From: Lewinellaceae bacterium
GTDB taxonomy: Bacteria > Bacteroidota > Bacteroidia > Chitinophagales > Saprospiraceae
DNA length: 64,000 nt
Reading direction: 5' to 3'
Assembly: GCA_020636315.1 (NCBI GenBank)
Contig: JACJYA010000022.1
Location: forward strand, 43,115 to 107,114
The notes below the pieces were generated by a model. That model was not told the origin of the DNA and searched no databases. It saw only the letters and a list, made by a program, of their open reading frames with translations. A program made the position numbers and the translations under genes. This document shows, one piece after another, positions 43,201 through 51,389 of the stretch. Within the stretch, counting starts at the first letter, position 1. Each line of letters begins with the position of its first letter.

Positions 43201-43295
43201 TCGAACGATTTTATCGTAGTTACCGCTGAGGGCTGAGCGAAAGAAAACAAGTACAGGTGTAATAAACAGATCAAGAGCGTTAGTGCGTTTTTCAT
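40284..43295 (-). CDS. Secreted SBBP-type beta-propeller protein with T9SS type A sorting domain
   Basis: 1003 residues from ATG 43295, the start of a signal peptide (KNALTLLICLLHLYLFSFA). Many repeats of about 50-60 residues follow the SBBP pattern: strand plus G(N/S)(V/A)LWxxxxG or LAKFDTTGTLEWLKTVEG, for instance MFVAKINNAGSVLWMKQF and AFLARLDGDGNTLWAMEY. This predicts one or more propellers. The C-terminus (SLEVSPNPFYSHFQVSLRL ... GMYFLQVKVGGIVTVKKVE) is a T9SS type A sorting signal. Probably a surface or secreted structural/adhesive protein. No enzyme motif seen. Confidence 0.83.
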   Translation of the reverse strand: MKNALTLLICLLHLYLFSFAQPSAVTTIKSFDEKGPWPGRGYTVERPPGSPAYSEYDAYGDPPQWEWVQKMGGDGLDQANGFVEAADGDLYITGSFSGEITLGGDSYTSQGYEDMFVAKINNAGSVLWMKQFPAGEREQLVGRSIDLGENGNLYLTGHFTGGTMAFGTPLSTDKPRAAFLARLDGDGNTLWAMEYDYYFAEQRGNKVKVLDSGELLLLTQYSGNSTLGFLSKFNASGQAIWEYPDNPIFKDFDVKGSSLFFTGDINTTASFGDIVLDAGDSYGRAFIAKAGLDLTYEWAVVVEAMESGESFPEAIIASEDGCYISGYYRGINLFGDVVAPGTAGFYISKLDGSGNFAWASFGEDIRGASLPRLALDGQANVVAIGRLPFSITLGDGTAISSNKESYWLTLEEATGAYLHAEAIDGEAYAIGTTTSGKVIKAGGLFGDLDLRQFDPTEPSVEWSLQSQGPSGWASAFLEGRLGIDASGDAVFIGTFQYEFPTGDISLFSRHTAGFILKTDESGAVRWANSLSADGGQVLIESGATGSDGAVVVAGNFSGIISTAIGDFTGDNSAFIARYDADGNLLSLFTYSATEPVYAVNIDVDNMGNVLASGRYKGSITIGGQSLQSIDEIDIYLAKFTPGLDLVWVQSIGGESIEYSGIPAADEAGNIYFVVETYSADFNIGSINLSLGEGDGNIVLVQFTPEGEALWAKVFGGGDPTEFLDYDCWPVAMEADGAGHVYMAGFIGADNDFGGVRLVNPYWDGASITHRLNWFVSKLDADGNVLWATNVNNRTWAYSSFQMDYDEEGNLYLGGEFRDSVYFLDGALAISPEERLQRYGLLAKFDTTGTLEWLKTVEGANVRVEAVAVAQEDQLIIGGDFSRRAAFDEGNALQNYSSNVFLASTGGLATGLKYLDPAYFSLEVSPNPFYSHFQVSLRLEEAQTVRPALFDTQGRMVQAFAPVTLPGNGVQTLSLAPLASLPRGMYFLQVKVGGIVTVKKVEKM

Positions 43296-43410
43296 ACTAA
43301 TCTTTTTTAGAGCGCTTATCGAATTTTGAACTTTGGTATAAATATAAAAAAATAACAATGCAGGAGCGGTATCAAATAGGTTTTAGTAAATGGCCTTATC
43401 GGGCCTCCCC

Positions 43411-45303
43411 TTACCGCACCAGATGCACTGCGCCGGTATATTCCAGCTCCACCTCATCCAGGAACCGCACCCGGAACACATAGGTGTAAGTGCCTTCCGG
43501 CGCGGGCTCCCCTTTGAAGGCGCCATCCCAGCCGGAAGCATTGTCGTTGGGCGGAAAGTTTCTGCGTTCAAAGGCCAAAGCGCCCCAGCGGTTAAAGACC
43601 TGCATGCTCACTACTTCCTGAACGTTGGGCACGCCGCCGAAGAGCGTGAACCGGTCGTTGCGCCCGTCTTCATTCGGGGAAAAGGCGTTGGGGATATAAA
43701 CGGCCCTCACTTCATAGACTTCGATGGTTACGGAATCCGTGGCCGTACAGCCTGCCTCCGTGATGCCCGTAAGGCTGAAGGTTGCCGTTTGCAGTGGCTG
43801 TAGCAAAGGTTTCAGGCAGTCGTCATCACAGATGACCTGATCCGCCGGCGCCCATTCCGCACTGGCCAGCGGGTAGTTGGTGCTGGCCGGAAGGGTGAGG
43901 CTTTCCCCCAGCCCGATCCGCCGATCCGGCCCCAGGCTGATGACCAGGGAGTCCGGCTCTTCGAGAATGACATCATACTCGGCAACACAACCGAATTTAT
44001 CAGAGACGGACAACAGGTAGGCCCCGGCGCTCAGGTTCGCGAATGAAGCCTCTTGCGCCATGACGGCCGTGCCATCCAGGCTTATGGTTAACGGCGGGTA
44101 AAAATTACTGGCCCCGGATACCCGAACCGAGCCGTCCTCATACCCATAGCAACTCGGGCTATTCGCTTCCACATCCGCTGTAATACCTCCGTCGGGAACC
44201 ACCTCCAGCTCCAGCGTAACGATGCTGTCGCAACCGATGGAGGAGGTCAGCGAATCCACATAGGTACCTGCCTGAGTGAGTGGCCTGTCGCCGAACAGGT
44301 AGCTGCCCCCTTCACATATCGTGTCCGCCACGGTGTGAAATTTGGGCTGAACATAAACCACCTTGACATTGGAAATGACCCGGCATTTCGAATTGGCGAG
44401 GTTCTCGGGCGAGCCGGCCAGCAGGTAGCGGTAATAATAATAGCCTCCGGACAGCTGGGTGTGCTGGATGGTAAGGCCGGTGGCCCCGGGGATGTCTTCC
44501 CACGTCCCGCCCTCATCGAAGCTCTGCTGCCACTGGACGGCAGGGGCCGGATACTGTCCTCCCTGAATGGTGGCGTTCAGCGGGATGGGGTTGCCGTCTT
44601 CGCAGATATTGGCCACTTCCACCGGCAGGATGAGCGCCTCCGGCCCGCAGGCCCGGAAGGAGATGTTGTCCAGCGCCAGGTCGTTGCCGATGCCGCCGGG
44701 AGCGTTGTTCCGCAGGGTCAGTTTGACCGAGGTTTCCCCCGGATCGGTGGTGAAGGTGAAGCCGTAGGTATTCCATATTTCATTCTGGGGAATATCTCCC
44801 GTACTATACCGCACCTCATCGTTGATCAGGAAGGATACGTTGGGTTTGATGTAATTGGGTGTTTCAGCGAAAACCACGTTTAAAATATCCGCCGAAAATT
44901 CATAAAGCGTATTGTCGCACAGGCCGTCCACCGTTTGCTCGTAAAAGATCCCCGGGGCATAACTGGCGTTGACCACCATCATGTAGCCGTTGGGATCGCT
45001 GCTGTTGTCGGTTGCCGGCATCCAACCCGGAAAAAGAAAGGGCCAGGTGCTCATGTCATTCGTTATTGTATAAAGGCCGTCATTGGGCGGAGGCGATAAG
45101 GTATAGGTATATCCGGGAGCGATGCCAGGATCAACCATGATCAGGTTACTGGCCCCCGAGCCAAAGTCGCCGGCCTCGAAAATATTCTCACCCAAATTGC
45201 CGGTACAGACTTCCTGAGCGGAAAGAGTAGTGAGGTTCCACAACCCAAAGGCAATAAAAGCAAGCTTTAATAATGATTTGCACCTGGCCACCTTAAATAC
45301 CAT
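43411..45303 (-). CDS. Secreted T9SS type B (CHU_C) protein, copy 1
   Basis: 630 residues from ATG 45303, where a signal peptide starts (AFIAFGLWNLTTLSAQ). An N-terminal jelly-roll domain (GNLGENIFEAGDFGSGASN ... NDLALDNISFRACG) is followed by an Ig-like region with paired Cys, a SprB-like repeat (DGGITADVEANSPSCYGYEDGSV..GG-type) and a type B sorting domain with the hallmark YIPNAFSPNEDGRNDRF. Type B signals usually direct filamentous or gliding-associated surface proteins. Bases 43412-44844 are identical to the next gene; the N-terminal third diverges. Stop TAA here, TAG in copy 2. Confidence 0.85.
   Translation of the reverse strand: MVFKVARCKSLLKLAFIAFGLWNLTTLSAQEVCTGNLGENIFEAGDFGSGASNLIMVDPGIAPGYTYTLSPPPNDGLYTITNDMSTWPFLFPGWMPATDNSSDPNGYMMVVNASYAPGIFYEQTVDGLCDNTLYEFSADILNVVFAETPNYIKPNVSFLINDEVRYSTGDIPQNEIWNTYGFTFTTDPGETSVKLTLRNNAPGGIGNDLALDNISFRACGPEALILPVEVANICEDGNPIPLNATIQGGQYPAPAVQWQQSFDEGGTWEDIPGATGLTIQHTQLSGGYYYYRYLLAGSPENLANSKCRVISNVKVVYVQPKFHTVADTICEGGSYLFGDRPLTQAGTYVDSLTSSIGCDSIVTLELEVVPDGGITADVEANSPSCYGYEDGSVRVSGASNFYPPLTISLDGTAVMAQEASFANLSAGAYLLSVSDKFGCVAEYDVILEEPDSLVISLGPDRRIGLGESLTLPASTNYPLASAEWAPADQVICDDDCLKPLLQPLQTATFSLTGITEAGCTATDSVTIEVYEVRAVYIPNAFSPNEDGRNDRFTLFGGVPNVQEVVSMQVFNRWGALAFERRNFPPNDNASGWDGAFKGEPAPEGTYTYVFRVRFLDEVELEYTGAVHLVR
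43412..44844 (-). repeat. 1433 bp identical tract, copy 1
   Basis: No difference was seen between this stretch and 45433-46865 (offset 2021 bp) in the parts compared, including third codon positions. It covers the C-terminal about three quarters of two tandem T9SS genes. Flanking parts diverge abruptly, as expected after gene conversion or recent unequal duplication. Confidence 0.85.
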
Positions 45304-45431
45304 CGAAAATTGAATTTGAATGAAAAGCGCCTGGAAAATAACAATAAAATATTCAGCCATTTAACAATTGCCCGGAGAAACAAGCTCTAAGAAACAGAAC
45401 GTGTTAAAAATCGTCCGGCCATCCAAATAGG

Positions 45432-47309
45432 CTACCGCACCAGATGCACTGCGCCGGTATATTCCAGCTCCACCTCATCCAGGAACCGCACCCGGAACAC
45501 ATAGGTGTAAGTGCCTTCCGGCGCGGGCTCCCCTTTGAAGGCGCCATCCCAGCCGGAAGCATTGTCGTTGGGCGGAAAGTTTCTGCGTTCAAAGGCCAAA
45601 GCGCCCCAGCGGTTAAAGACCTGCATGCTCACTACTTCCTGAACGTTGGGCACGCCGCCGAAGAGCGTGAACCGGTCGTTGCGCCCGTCTTCATTCGGGG
45701 AAAAGGCGTTGGGGATATAAACGGCCCTCACTTCATAGACTTCGATGGTTACGGAATCCGTGGCCGTACAGCCTGCCTCCGTGATGCCCGTAAGGCTGAA
45801 GGTTGCCGTTTGCAGTGGCTGTAGCAAAGGTTTCAGGCAGTCGTCATCACAGATGACCTGATCCGCCGGCGCCCATTCCGCACTGGCCAGCGGGTAGTTG
45901 GTGCTGGCCGGAAGGGTGAGGCTTTCCCCCAGCCCGATCCGCCGATCCGGCCCCAGGCTGATGACCAGGGAGTCCGGCTCTTCGAGAATGACATCATACT
46001 CGGCAACACAACCGAATTTATCAGAGACGGACAACAGGTAGGCCCCGGCGCTCAGGTTCGCGAATGAAGCCTCTTGCGCCATGACGGCCGTGCCATCCAG
46101 GCTTATGGTTAACGGCGGGTAAAAATTACTGGCCCCGGATACCCGAACCGAGCCGTCCTCATACCCATAGCAACTCGGGCTATTCGCTTCCACATCCGCT
46201 GTAATACCTCCGTCGGGAACCACCTCCAGCTCCAGCGTAACGATGCTGTCGCAACCGATGGAGGAGGTCAGCGAATCCACATAGGTACCTGCCTGAGTGA
46301 GTGGCCTGTCGCCGAACAGGTAGCTGCCCCCTTCACATATCGTGTCCGCCACGGTGTGAAATTTGGGCTGAACATAAACCACCTTGACATTGGAAATGAC
46401 CCGGCATTTCGAATTGGCGAGGTTCTCGGGCGAGCCGGCCAGCAGGTAGCGGTAATAATAATAGCCTCCGGACAGCTGGGTGTGCTGGATGGTAAGGCCG
46501 GTGGCCCCGGGGATGTCTTCCCACGTCCCGCCCTCATCGAAGCTCTGCTGCCACTGGACGGCAGGGGCCGGATACTGTCCTCCCTGAATGGTGGCGTTCA
46601 GCGGGATGGGGTTGCCGTCTTCGCAGATATTGGCCACTTCCACCGGCAGGATGAGCGCCTCCGGCCCGCAGGCCCGGAAGGAGATGTTGTCCAGCGCCAG
46701 GTCGTTGCCGATGCCGCCGGGAGCGTTGTTCCGCAGGGTCAGTTTGACCGAGGTTTCCCCCGGATCGGTGGTGAAGGTGAAGCCGTAGGTATTCCATATT
46801 TCATTCTGGGGAATATCTCCCGTACTATACCGCACCTCATCGTTGATCAGGAAGGATACGTTGGGGCGGATGTGGTTGGCGGTGCCTGCCCGGATCAGGT
46901 TGATGACATCGGCAGAAAATTCATATAGCGTGTTTTCGCAAAGGCCATCCACGGCCTGTTCGTAAAAGACCCCGGTCGAATAACTGGCGTTGACCACCAT
47001 CATATATCCGTTGGGGTTGCTGCTGTTATCCCTGATGGACAGCCAGGTGCCGAACAGCCCGCTCCAGGCGCCTGTATTGTTGGTTATGGTGTAATAGCCA
47101 TCCTGAGGAGGAGGCGAAAAAGTATAGATATATCCGGGAGCGATCCCCGGGTCTGTTTGGATGATGTTGCTCGTTCCGGAACCGAAATCCCCGGCATCGA
47201 AAATATTGGCGCCCAGGTTGCCGGTACATATTTGCTGAGCAGGAAGCGCGGCCGCAGCAAAAAAAAGCAGGAAAAAGGAGAAAGCCAACCTGTCCGTTTT
47301 ACCATTCAT
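45432..47309 (-). CDS. Secreted T9SS type B (CHU_C) protein, copy 2
   Basis: 625 residues with signal peptide (LAFSFFLLFFAAAALPAQ). Architecture matches copy 1: N-terminal jelly roll (GNLGANIFDAGDFGSGTSN), Ig-like region, SprB-like repeat and type B sorting domain. From PNVSFLINDEVRYSTGD to the end it is identical to copy 1; the preceding about 150 residues are only moderately similar. It is transcribed ahead of copy 1 with a 128 bp gap, so the pair is probably co-transcribed. Likely variant surface proteins. Confidence 0.85.
   Translation of the reverse strand: MNGKTDRLAFSFFLLFFAAAALPAQQICTGNLGANIFDAGDFGSGTSNIIQTDPGIAPGYIYTFSPPPQDGYYTITNNTGAWSGLFGTWLSIRDNSSNPNGYMMVVNASYSTGVFYEQAVDGLCENTLYEFSADVINLIRAGTANHIRPNVSFLINDEVRYSTGDIPQNEIWNTYGFTFTTDPGETSVKLTLRNNAPGGIGNDLALDNISFRACGPEALILPVEVANICEDGNPIPLNATIQGGQYPAPAVQWQQSFDEGGTWEDIPGATGLTIQHTQLSGGYYYYRYLLAGSPENLANSKCRVISNVKVVYVQPKFHTVADTICEGGSYLFGDRPLTQAGTYVDSLTSSIGCDSIVTLELEVVPDGGITADVEANSPSCYGYEDGSVRVSGASNFYPPLTISLDGTAVMAQEASFANLSAGAYLLSVSDKFGCVAEYDVILEEPDSLVISLGPDRRIGLGESLTLPASTNYPLASAEWAPADQVICDDDCLKPLLQPLQTATFSLTGITEAGCTATDSVTIEVYEVRAVYIPNAFSPNEDGRNDRFTLFGGVPNVQEVVSMQVFNRWGALAFERRNFPPNDNASGWDGAFKGEPAPEGTYTYVFRVRFLDEVELEYTGAVHLVR
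45433..46865 (-). repeat. 1433 bp identical tract, copy 2
   Basis: Partner of 43412-44844. Identity ends sharply at the stop codon on one side (TAA against TAG) and at codon PNVSF on the other. Confidence 0.85.
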
Positions 47310-47363
47310 CGTTAGTCGGGTTTGAATGAAGCGGGGTAAAACTAAGAAAAAGGAGCTTTCCTT

Positions 47364-48809
47364 TCAATGATCAATGACAATTCCCAGGTAATAATACCGC
47401 TCTGCAACCGCCACGCACCCCCAAATGAGCGCAACGAGAGAAAGCAGCATTGCCCCCCTTTGGAGCCAAAATTGTGGCAGATGCCACTTCTGCTGTTTGA
47501 GCGCCAGCCACAACAGTGGCAGGATAGAAAAAAAATAGCGGCCCTGCAGAGCCGTAATACGGCTTGCCCCCACTGCATGCCACTGCAAATACAAAACAGT
47601 GGCCAGGGCAATACTCATGATCACCGCGATGGCTGCAAAGGCTAACCGGTGTTTTGTCTCCGGTACCGGGCCTGTCCGGTTTTCGAAAAAACCCAGGATG
47701 ATAAGGGCCGGCAACAACATTCCGATCAACGGGCCGGGAAGGTAATTCTTCTCCCAGCCGAACTTGCCGGCATAGTGGGCCATCGTCGCAGGAAGGCTCT
47801 CGAAAAAAGAGTGGGCCAGCACAGCAAAGTACTCCAGCGGGTGGCGAAAGATGAACGCCAACTGTTCAAAGGGAGCAACGCCGGGGTTGATTTGCTGCCC
47901 GTCGCGGTAGGCCGGATTGTAATTGTCGTAGGGAATGAATTTACCTCCGGCATAATGATACCATGCAGCCAGAATGATCAAATTGAACAGCAACAGCCCG
48001 CAGCACCAAAGCCGGCGCCGCCTCCCGGAACCGAATTTAGCCTGAGGCATGAAGAGAACCAACGCGATCAAAGGGGCAAAAACCACTTTGCTGGCCGTGA
48101 TGAGCCCGCTGATCACGAGAAGCACTATCCCTTCCCTGGCCGAAAATAGCCGGCGCTCGTCAAAGATCAGCCCCAGCAGCCGGGCCAACAGGTAAAAAGC
48201 CAAGGCGTTCATAACCGTATCGCCGCTGAGGCTGCTGTGAAGAAAAAGAGAAGCCGGCAGCAACATACAAAACGCCATCGTCCATCGATGGTAAGGCAGC
48301 CGGCGGATAGCCAGATAAACCACTCCAACCCAGAACAGCAGGCCCGCAATGCGGCCGGCGAAAAGGAGGAACAGGGGAGCCAAGTGGAAAGGGCGAAGAA
48401 AGGTGAAAACCAGTGCATAAGGTACATACGGAAAGGGCGCATAGTACCCGACGTTGGCAAAGTCGATAAAGTCCCGCTCCCCGCTGTTTAGCGGAATGGC
48501 TGCCGCCCTAAGCAGGCTGTCCGGCGATATCCGGGCGCTGTAATTATAACGAAGGCCGGCAAATGGCCGGTAAACCGCCTGTAAGCTGGCCGGCAGGTAT
48601 CCGCCAAGGCGGTTGTCGGCCGTTGTGATTCCCATCAGGTGGCCCTCGGAAAGATGAAAAGCCCTGAAAAAATGACTGGTCTCATCCGGCGCCTGAAAAG
48701 GCGGAACGAGCAGAGCATAGACAAGGCCAAAGAGCAAAGCGGTAAACAGGAACCACTTCCGGGGCGTAATGCCGGGTTGGACATTGTGGTTTCCGATTAA
48801 ATACCGCAT
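47364..48809 (-). CDS. DUF2142-family multi-pass membrane protein
   Basis: 481 residues with about twelve membrane segments. The first extracytoplasmic loop has VPPFQAPDETSHFFRAF, the DUF2142 signature resembling the acidic motif of GT-C glycosyltransferases, and RLPYHRWTMAFCMLLPASLF and SLSGDTVMNALAFYLLARLL are typical later helices. DUF2142 proteins are thought to transfer sugars from lipid carriers, but activity is unproven. It is divergent from hldD, an LPS-core gene, which agrees with an envelope polysaccharide role (inference). Confidence 0.85.
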   Translation of the reverse strand: MRYLIGNHNVQPGITPRKWFLFTALLFGLVYALLVPPFQAPDETSHFFRAFHLSEGHLMGITTADNRLGGYLPASLQAVYRPFAGLRYNYSARISPDSLLRAAAIPLNSGERDFIDFANVGYYAPFPYVPYALVFTFLRPFHLAPLFLLFAGRIAGLLFWVGVVYLAIRRLPYHRWTMAFCMLLPASLFLHSSLSGDTVMNALAFYLLARLLGLIFDERRLFSAREGIVLLVISGLITASKVVFAPLIALVLFMPQAKFGSGRRRRLWCCGLLLFNLIILAAWYHYAGGKFIPYDNYNPAYRDGQQINPGVAPFEQLAFIFRHPLEYFAVLAHSFFESLPATMAHYAGKFGWEKNYLPGPLIGMLLPALIILGFFENRTGPVPETKHRLAFAAIAVIMSIALATVLYLQWHAVGASRITALQGRYFFSILPLLWLALKQQKWHLPQFWLQRGAMLLSLVALIWGCVAVAERYYYLGIVIDH

Positions 48810-48884
48810 ACCTGTTTTTTAGCCAAATTAAAGCAAAGAAAAGGGAAAACCCGCCTGACTGCGGCGAACATTTAAACAAAGGTT

Positions 48885-48892
48885 TATCTTTG
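48885..48892 (+). promoter_or_regulatory. Candidate -7 box (TATCTTTG) of hldD
   Basis: TATCTTTG matches TAnnTTTG and lies 18 bp before the ATG at 48911, implying a leader of about a dozen bases. Confidence 0.5.
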
Positions 48893-48910
48893 CCCGCAAA
48901 AAGCAGCCCT

Positions 48911-49876
48911 ATGATCGTAGTCACCGGCGCCGCTGGTTTCATCGGCAGTTGTATGGTCAGAAAACTGAACGACGAAGGCCATACCGACATCCTCATCGTG
49001 GATGAGTTCAGCCACGAAGAAAAAAACCGCAACCTGGAAGGTAAGCAATACAGTGAAAGCGTACATCGCGACGATTTCCCGGCCTGGCTCCGGCAAGAAC
49101 ACCAACCGGTAAAGGCCATCTTCCACATAGGCGCCCGCACTGACACTACCGAAAAAGACTGGAATATCTTCCAGAAGCTCAACCTCGACTACTCCAAAAC
49201 CCTTTGGGAATGGTGCGCTGCCAACAATATTCCTCTCATTTACGCTTCCAGCGCCGCCACTTACGGACGAGGGGAGTGCGGCTATGACGACCGGCACGAC
49301 ATCGTCGGCCGGCTTCATCCCCTCAACCCCTACGGCGAATCCAAGAACCGCTTCGACCAATGGGCCCTTCAGCAACCCACCGCCCCTCCTTCCTGGTACG
49401 GCCTGAAGTTTTTCAATGTTTACGGGCCCAATGAGTACCACAAAGGCAGAATGGCTTCCGTCATTTTCCACACTGTCCGGCAGATCAAGGCGACCGGCGG
49501 CATGAAACTCTTCCGTTCTCACCGGCCGGATTACGAGGACGGACAGCAGAGCCGTGACTTTGTTTACGTTAAAGATGTAGTGGAAGTGATGTACTGGCTT
49601 TTCCGGCGCCTGCCCGAAAGCGGCCTGTACAACCTGGGCACCGGCAAAGCCCGCTCCTTCCTGGACCTGGCCACCAATACCTTCCGGGCCATGGGGCTGG
49701 CGCCCAACATCAGCTTCATCGACACTCCGGAAGACATCCGCGATACCTATCAGTACTTCACCGAGGCCAATATGTCCAAACTGCGGAAAGCCGGGTATGA
49801 AAAGGAGTTCTACTCTCTGGAGGAGGGAATTGAAGACTATGTGAAAAATTATCTTATGGAGGAAAAGGCCTATTGA
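48911..49876 (+). CDS. hldD: ADP-L-glycero-D-manno-heptose 6-epimerase
   Basis: 321 residues from ATG 48911, directly at the Rossmann start IVVTGAAGFIGS; a TTG further up would add only seven residues. The extended SDR epimerase has YASSAATYGRGE, the catalytic YGESKNRFD, FFNVYGPNEYHKGRMASV and FVYVKDVVEVMYWL. HldD converts ADP-D-glycero- to ADP-L-glycero-manno-heptose for the LPS core and works in the cytoplasm with NADP. The gene is convergent with the small lipoprotein at 49888. Confidence 0.93.
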   Translation: MIVVTGAAGFIGSCMVRKLNDEGHTDILIVDEFSHEEKNRNLEGKQYSESVHRDDFPAWLRQEHQPVKAIFHIGARTDTTEKDWNIFQKLNLDYSKTLWEWCAANNIPLIYASSAATYGRGECGYDDRHDIVGRLHPLNPYGESKNRFDQWALQQPTAPPSWYGLKFFNVYGPNEYHKGRMASVIFHTVRQIKATGGMKLFRSHRPDYEDGQQSRDFVYVKDVVEVMYWLFRRLPESGLYNLGTGKARSFLDLATNTFRAMGLAPNISFIDTPEDIRDTYQYFTEANMSKLRKAGYEKEFYSLEEGIEDYVKNYLMEEKAY

Positions 49877-49887
49877 AAGGGCCCTTT

Positions 49888-50358
49888 TCAGAAGCCCCCG
49901 TCAATATTTATACTGCCTTTTCCCTTCAATCGGTTCAGGTCCGCATAATAGATCAGGTACCATTCCTCTCCGATGCGGGCAAAACGGCGTTGCATGCCCA
50001 GGTCTCCGGCCTTATGGGTGATCTTCTCAATGATGAGGCCCTCATCCACAGGAATGAGCTGTTGTTCGAAACTGCTGTTCTGCAGGTTGAACCCCCGCTG
50101 AATGGCCCAGTCTTCCTTCTGCCAGTGGAAGGCTCCTGAGGAGACAAGGGCGCTGTCCGCTTCCCGGGGCAGGCCTTCCAGCGGAAAGATGATGTGCTCC
50201 ATCTGATAGGCGCTGTCCTGGTGAAACCGTTTGTAGAAATCTGCAAAGCCCTGATATTCTGTCGGCAGTTGCACATCCGAAGCATCGGAACCCTTGTCCC
50301 GGCAGGAAAAGGCCAGAAAGCAGCAAATTGCTATCATCAATATTGAACTCAGCTTCAT
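49888..50358 (-). CDS. DUF4348-like small lipoprotein
   Basis: 156 residues with a lipoprotein signal ending in LAFSC. The mature part (GFADFYKRFHQDSAYQMEHI, IFPLEGLPREAD, FHWQKEDWAIQRGF, RRFARIGEEWYLIYYADLN) fits the DUF4348 group of Bacteroidota lipoproteins, whose structure resembles nuclear-transport-factor-2-like folds. Function unknown. It is downstream of hemD in the same direction. Confidence 0.75.
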   Translation of the reverse strand: MKLSSILMIAICCFLAFSCRDKGSDASDVQLPTEYQGFADFYKRFHQDSAYQMEHIIFPLEGLPREADSALVSSGAFHWQKEDWAIQRGFNLQNSSFEQQLIPVDEGLIIEKITHKAGDLGMQRRFARIGEEWYLIYYADLNRLKGKGSINIDGGF

Positions 50359-50503
50359 TTTTTCTTTTTTTTATCCTAACGCACAGAAGGGGAATTGTAT
50401 GATTTATGATGTATGATGTTTGATTGGGAGGCTGGCTGGAAGGCCCCGAAAATCGTAAATCAAAAAACGCTATTTTGCCCTGGCAGCGCCCAATATACCC
50501 ATC

Positions 50504-51184
50504 TCATTGCTCACCCTTTATCAATTCCACTGCCGCCGCCGCCAGGCCTTGTTCGGACGGTTCACCGGCAACTTCCACCTTCTTAATTCCCAGCCTGTGC
50601 AGGGCTGCCGCCGTTGTATCTCCGATGGCCGCCACCTTTTGCCCTGCCTCAAGCGCATACTTCCCGAAATAAGCTTGTGCATTCAGAGGGCTGGTAAACA
50701 CCAGTACCTGGCAGAAAGGAAGGCCAAATGAGAGGCGGGGCAGGTTATCGTAAACCACGAGGGTAATGGCCGTTATTTTTCCTTCCAGCAATTGCTGAAT
50801 GGATTGCCGGGACTCCCGTGCCTGCGGAAAGAGCACCACCTGCCCGGCAGCTTCCTCTGCGAAGACATCGGCTACGCCTTCCGGTTCGCCCGTACCAATG
50901 AAATCAGGGGTGATCCCCTGAGCCAAGAGGGCCGCTGCAGTTCCTTTCCCCAGCACGCCCCACTTCCGGCCGGGAACTTCCTTCCCCGCCAACCCCTCAA
51001 AGAAGAAATGAACGGCCTTTTTGCTGTAAAAGAAGATCCAATGGCAGGGCGGTATTTCTCCAAAATCCACCGCAGTGAATTCTATGAGCGACTGGCCCAC
51101 CACGGCTGCGCCCACTGCCTCCAGCCTTGTGCGGAAAATGCTGTCCTCTTTTAACTCCCGGCTGATGAAAATAGTGGGTTTCAC
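50504..51184 (-). CDS. hemD: Uroporphyrinogen-III synthase
   Basis: 226 residues with the two-lobed HemD fold. Although HemD is weakly conserved, the start TIFISRELKEDSIFRTRL, the hinge YSKKAVHFFFEGL, LVVYDNLPRLSFG, FTSPLNAQAYF and the closing AAIGDTTAAALHRLGIKKVEVAGEPSEQGL are typical. It cyclises hydroxymethylbilane to uroporphyrinogen III in tetrapyrrole synthesis. It lies downstream of hemC, as expected, but a palindromic element (51233-51374) is inserted between them. Confidence 0.88.
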   Translation of the reverse strand: MKPTIFISRELKEDSIFRTRLEAVGAAVVGQSLIEFTAVDFGEIPPCHWIFFYSKKAVHFFFEGLAGKEVPGRKWGVLGKGTAAALLAQGITPDFIGTGEPEGVADVFAEEAAGQVVLFPQARESRQSIQQLLEGKITAITLVVYDNLPRLSFGLPFCQVLVFTSPLNAQAYFGKYALEAGQKVAAIGDTTAAALHRLGIKKVEVAGEPSEQGLAAAAVELIKGEQ

Positions 51185-51217
51185 AATTACAAGAGTTTAC
51201 GGGTTCACAAGGTGCCC

Positions 51218-51389
51218 AACCATCCAACCATCCTGGACTTTGGACGGTCCTAGGGTAAAGTCGGAAATCAGAAGGCGGAAGGCGGAAAAACAGGCGTTGA
51301 GCACCTATTTGGACCCAAGTTCCGACTTCCGATTTCCCACTTCCGACTTCAAATGGGGCACGTCCAAAGTCCAGAACCATCCAACAATC
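51218..51389. mobile_element. Palindromic MITE-like element between hemC and hemD
   Basis: CTGGACTTTGGACG (51233-51246) is inverted perfectly at 51361-51374. Inside are heptamer arms: GGCGGAA-type units at 51258-51288 and TTCCGAC-type units at 51319-51353. Outside is an apparent target duplication, AACCATC at 51226-51232 and 51375-51381, extending to a 15 bp direct repeat with one mismatch. No ORF. The hairpin could lower hemD expression relative to hemC. Confidence 0.7.
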
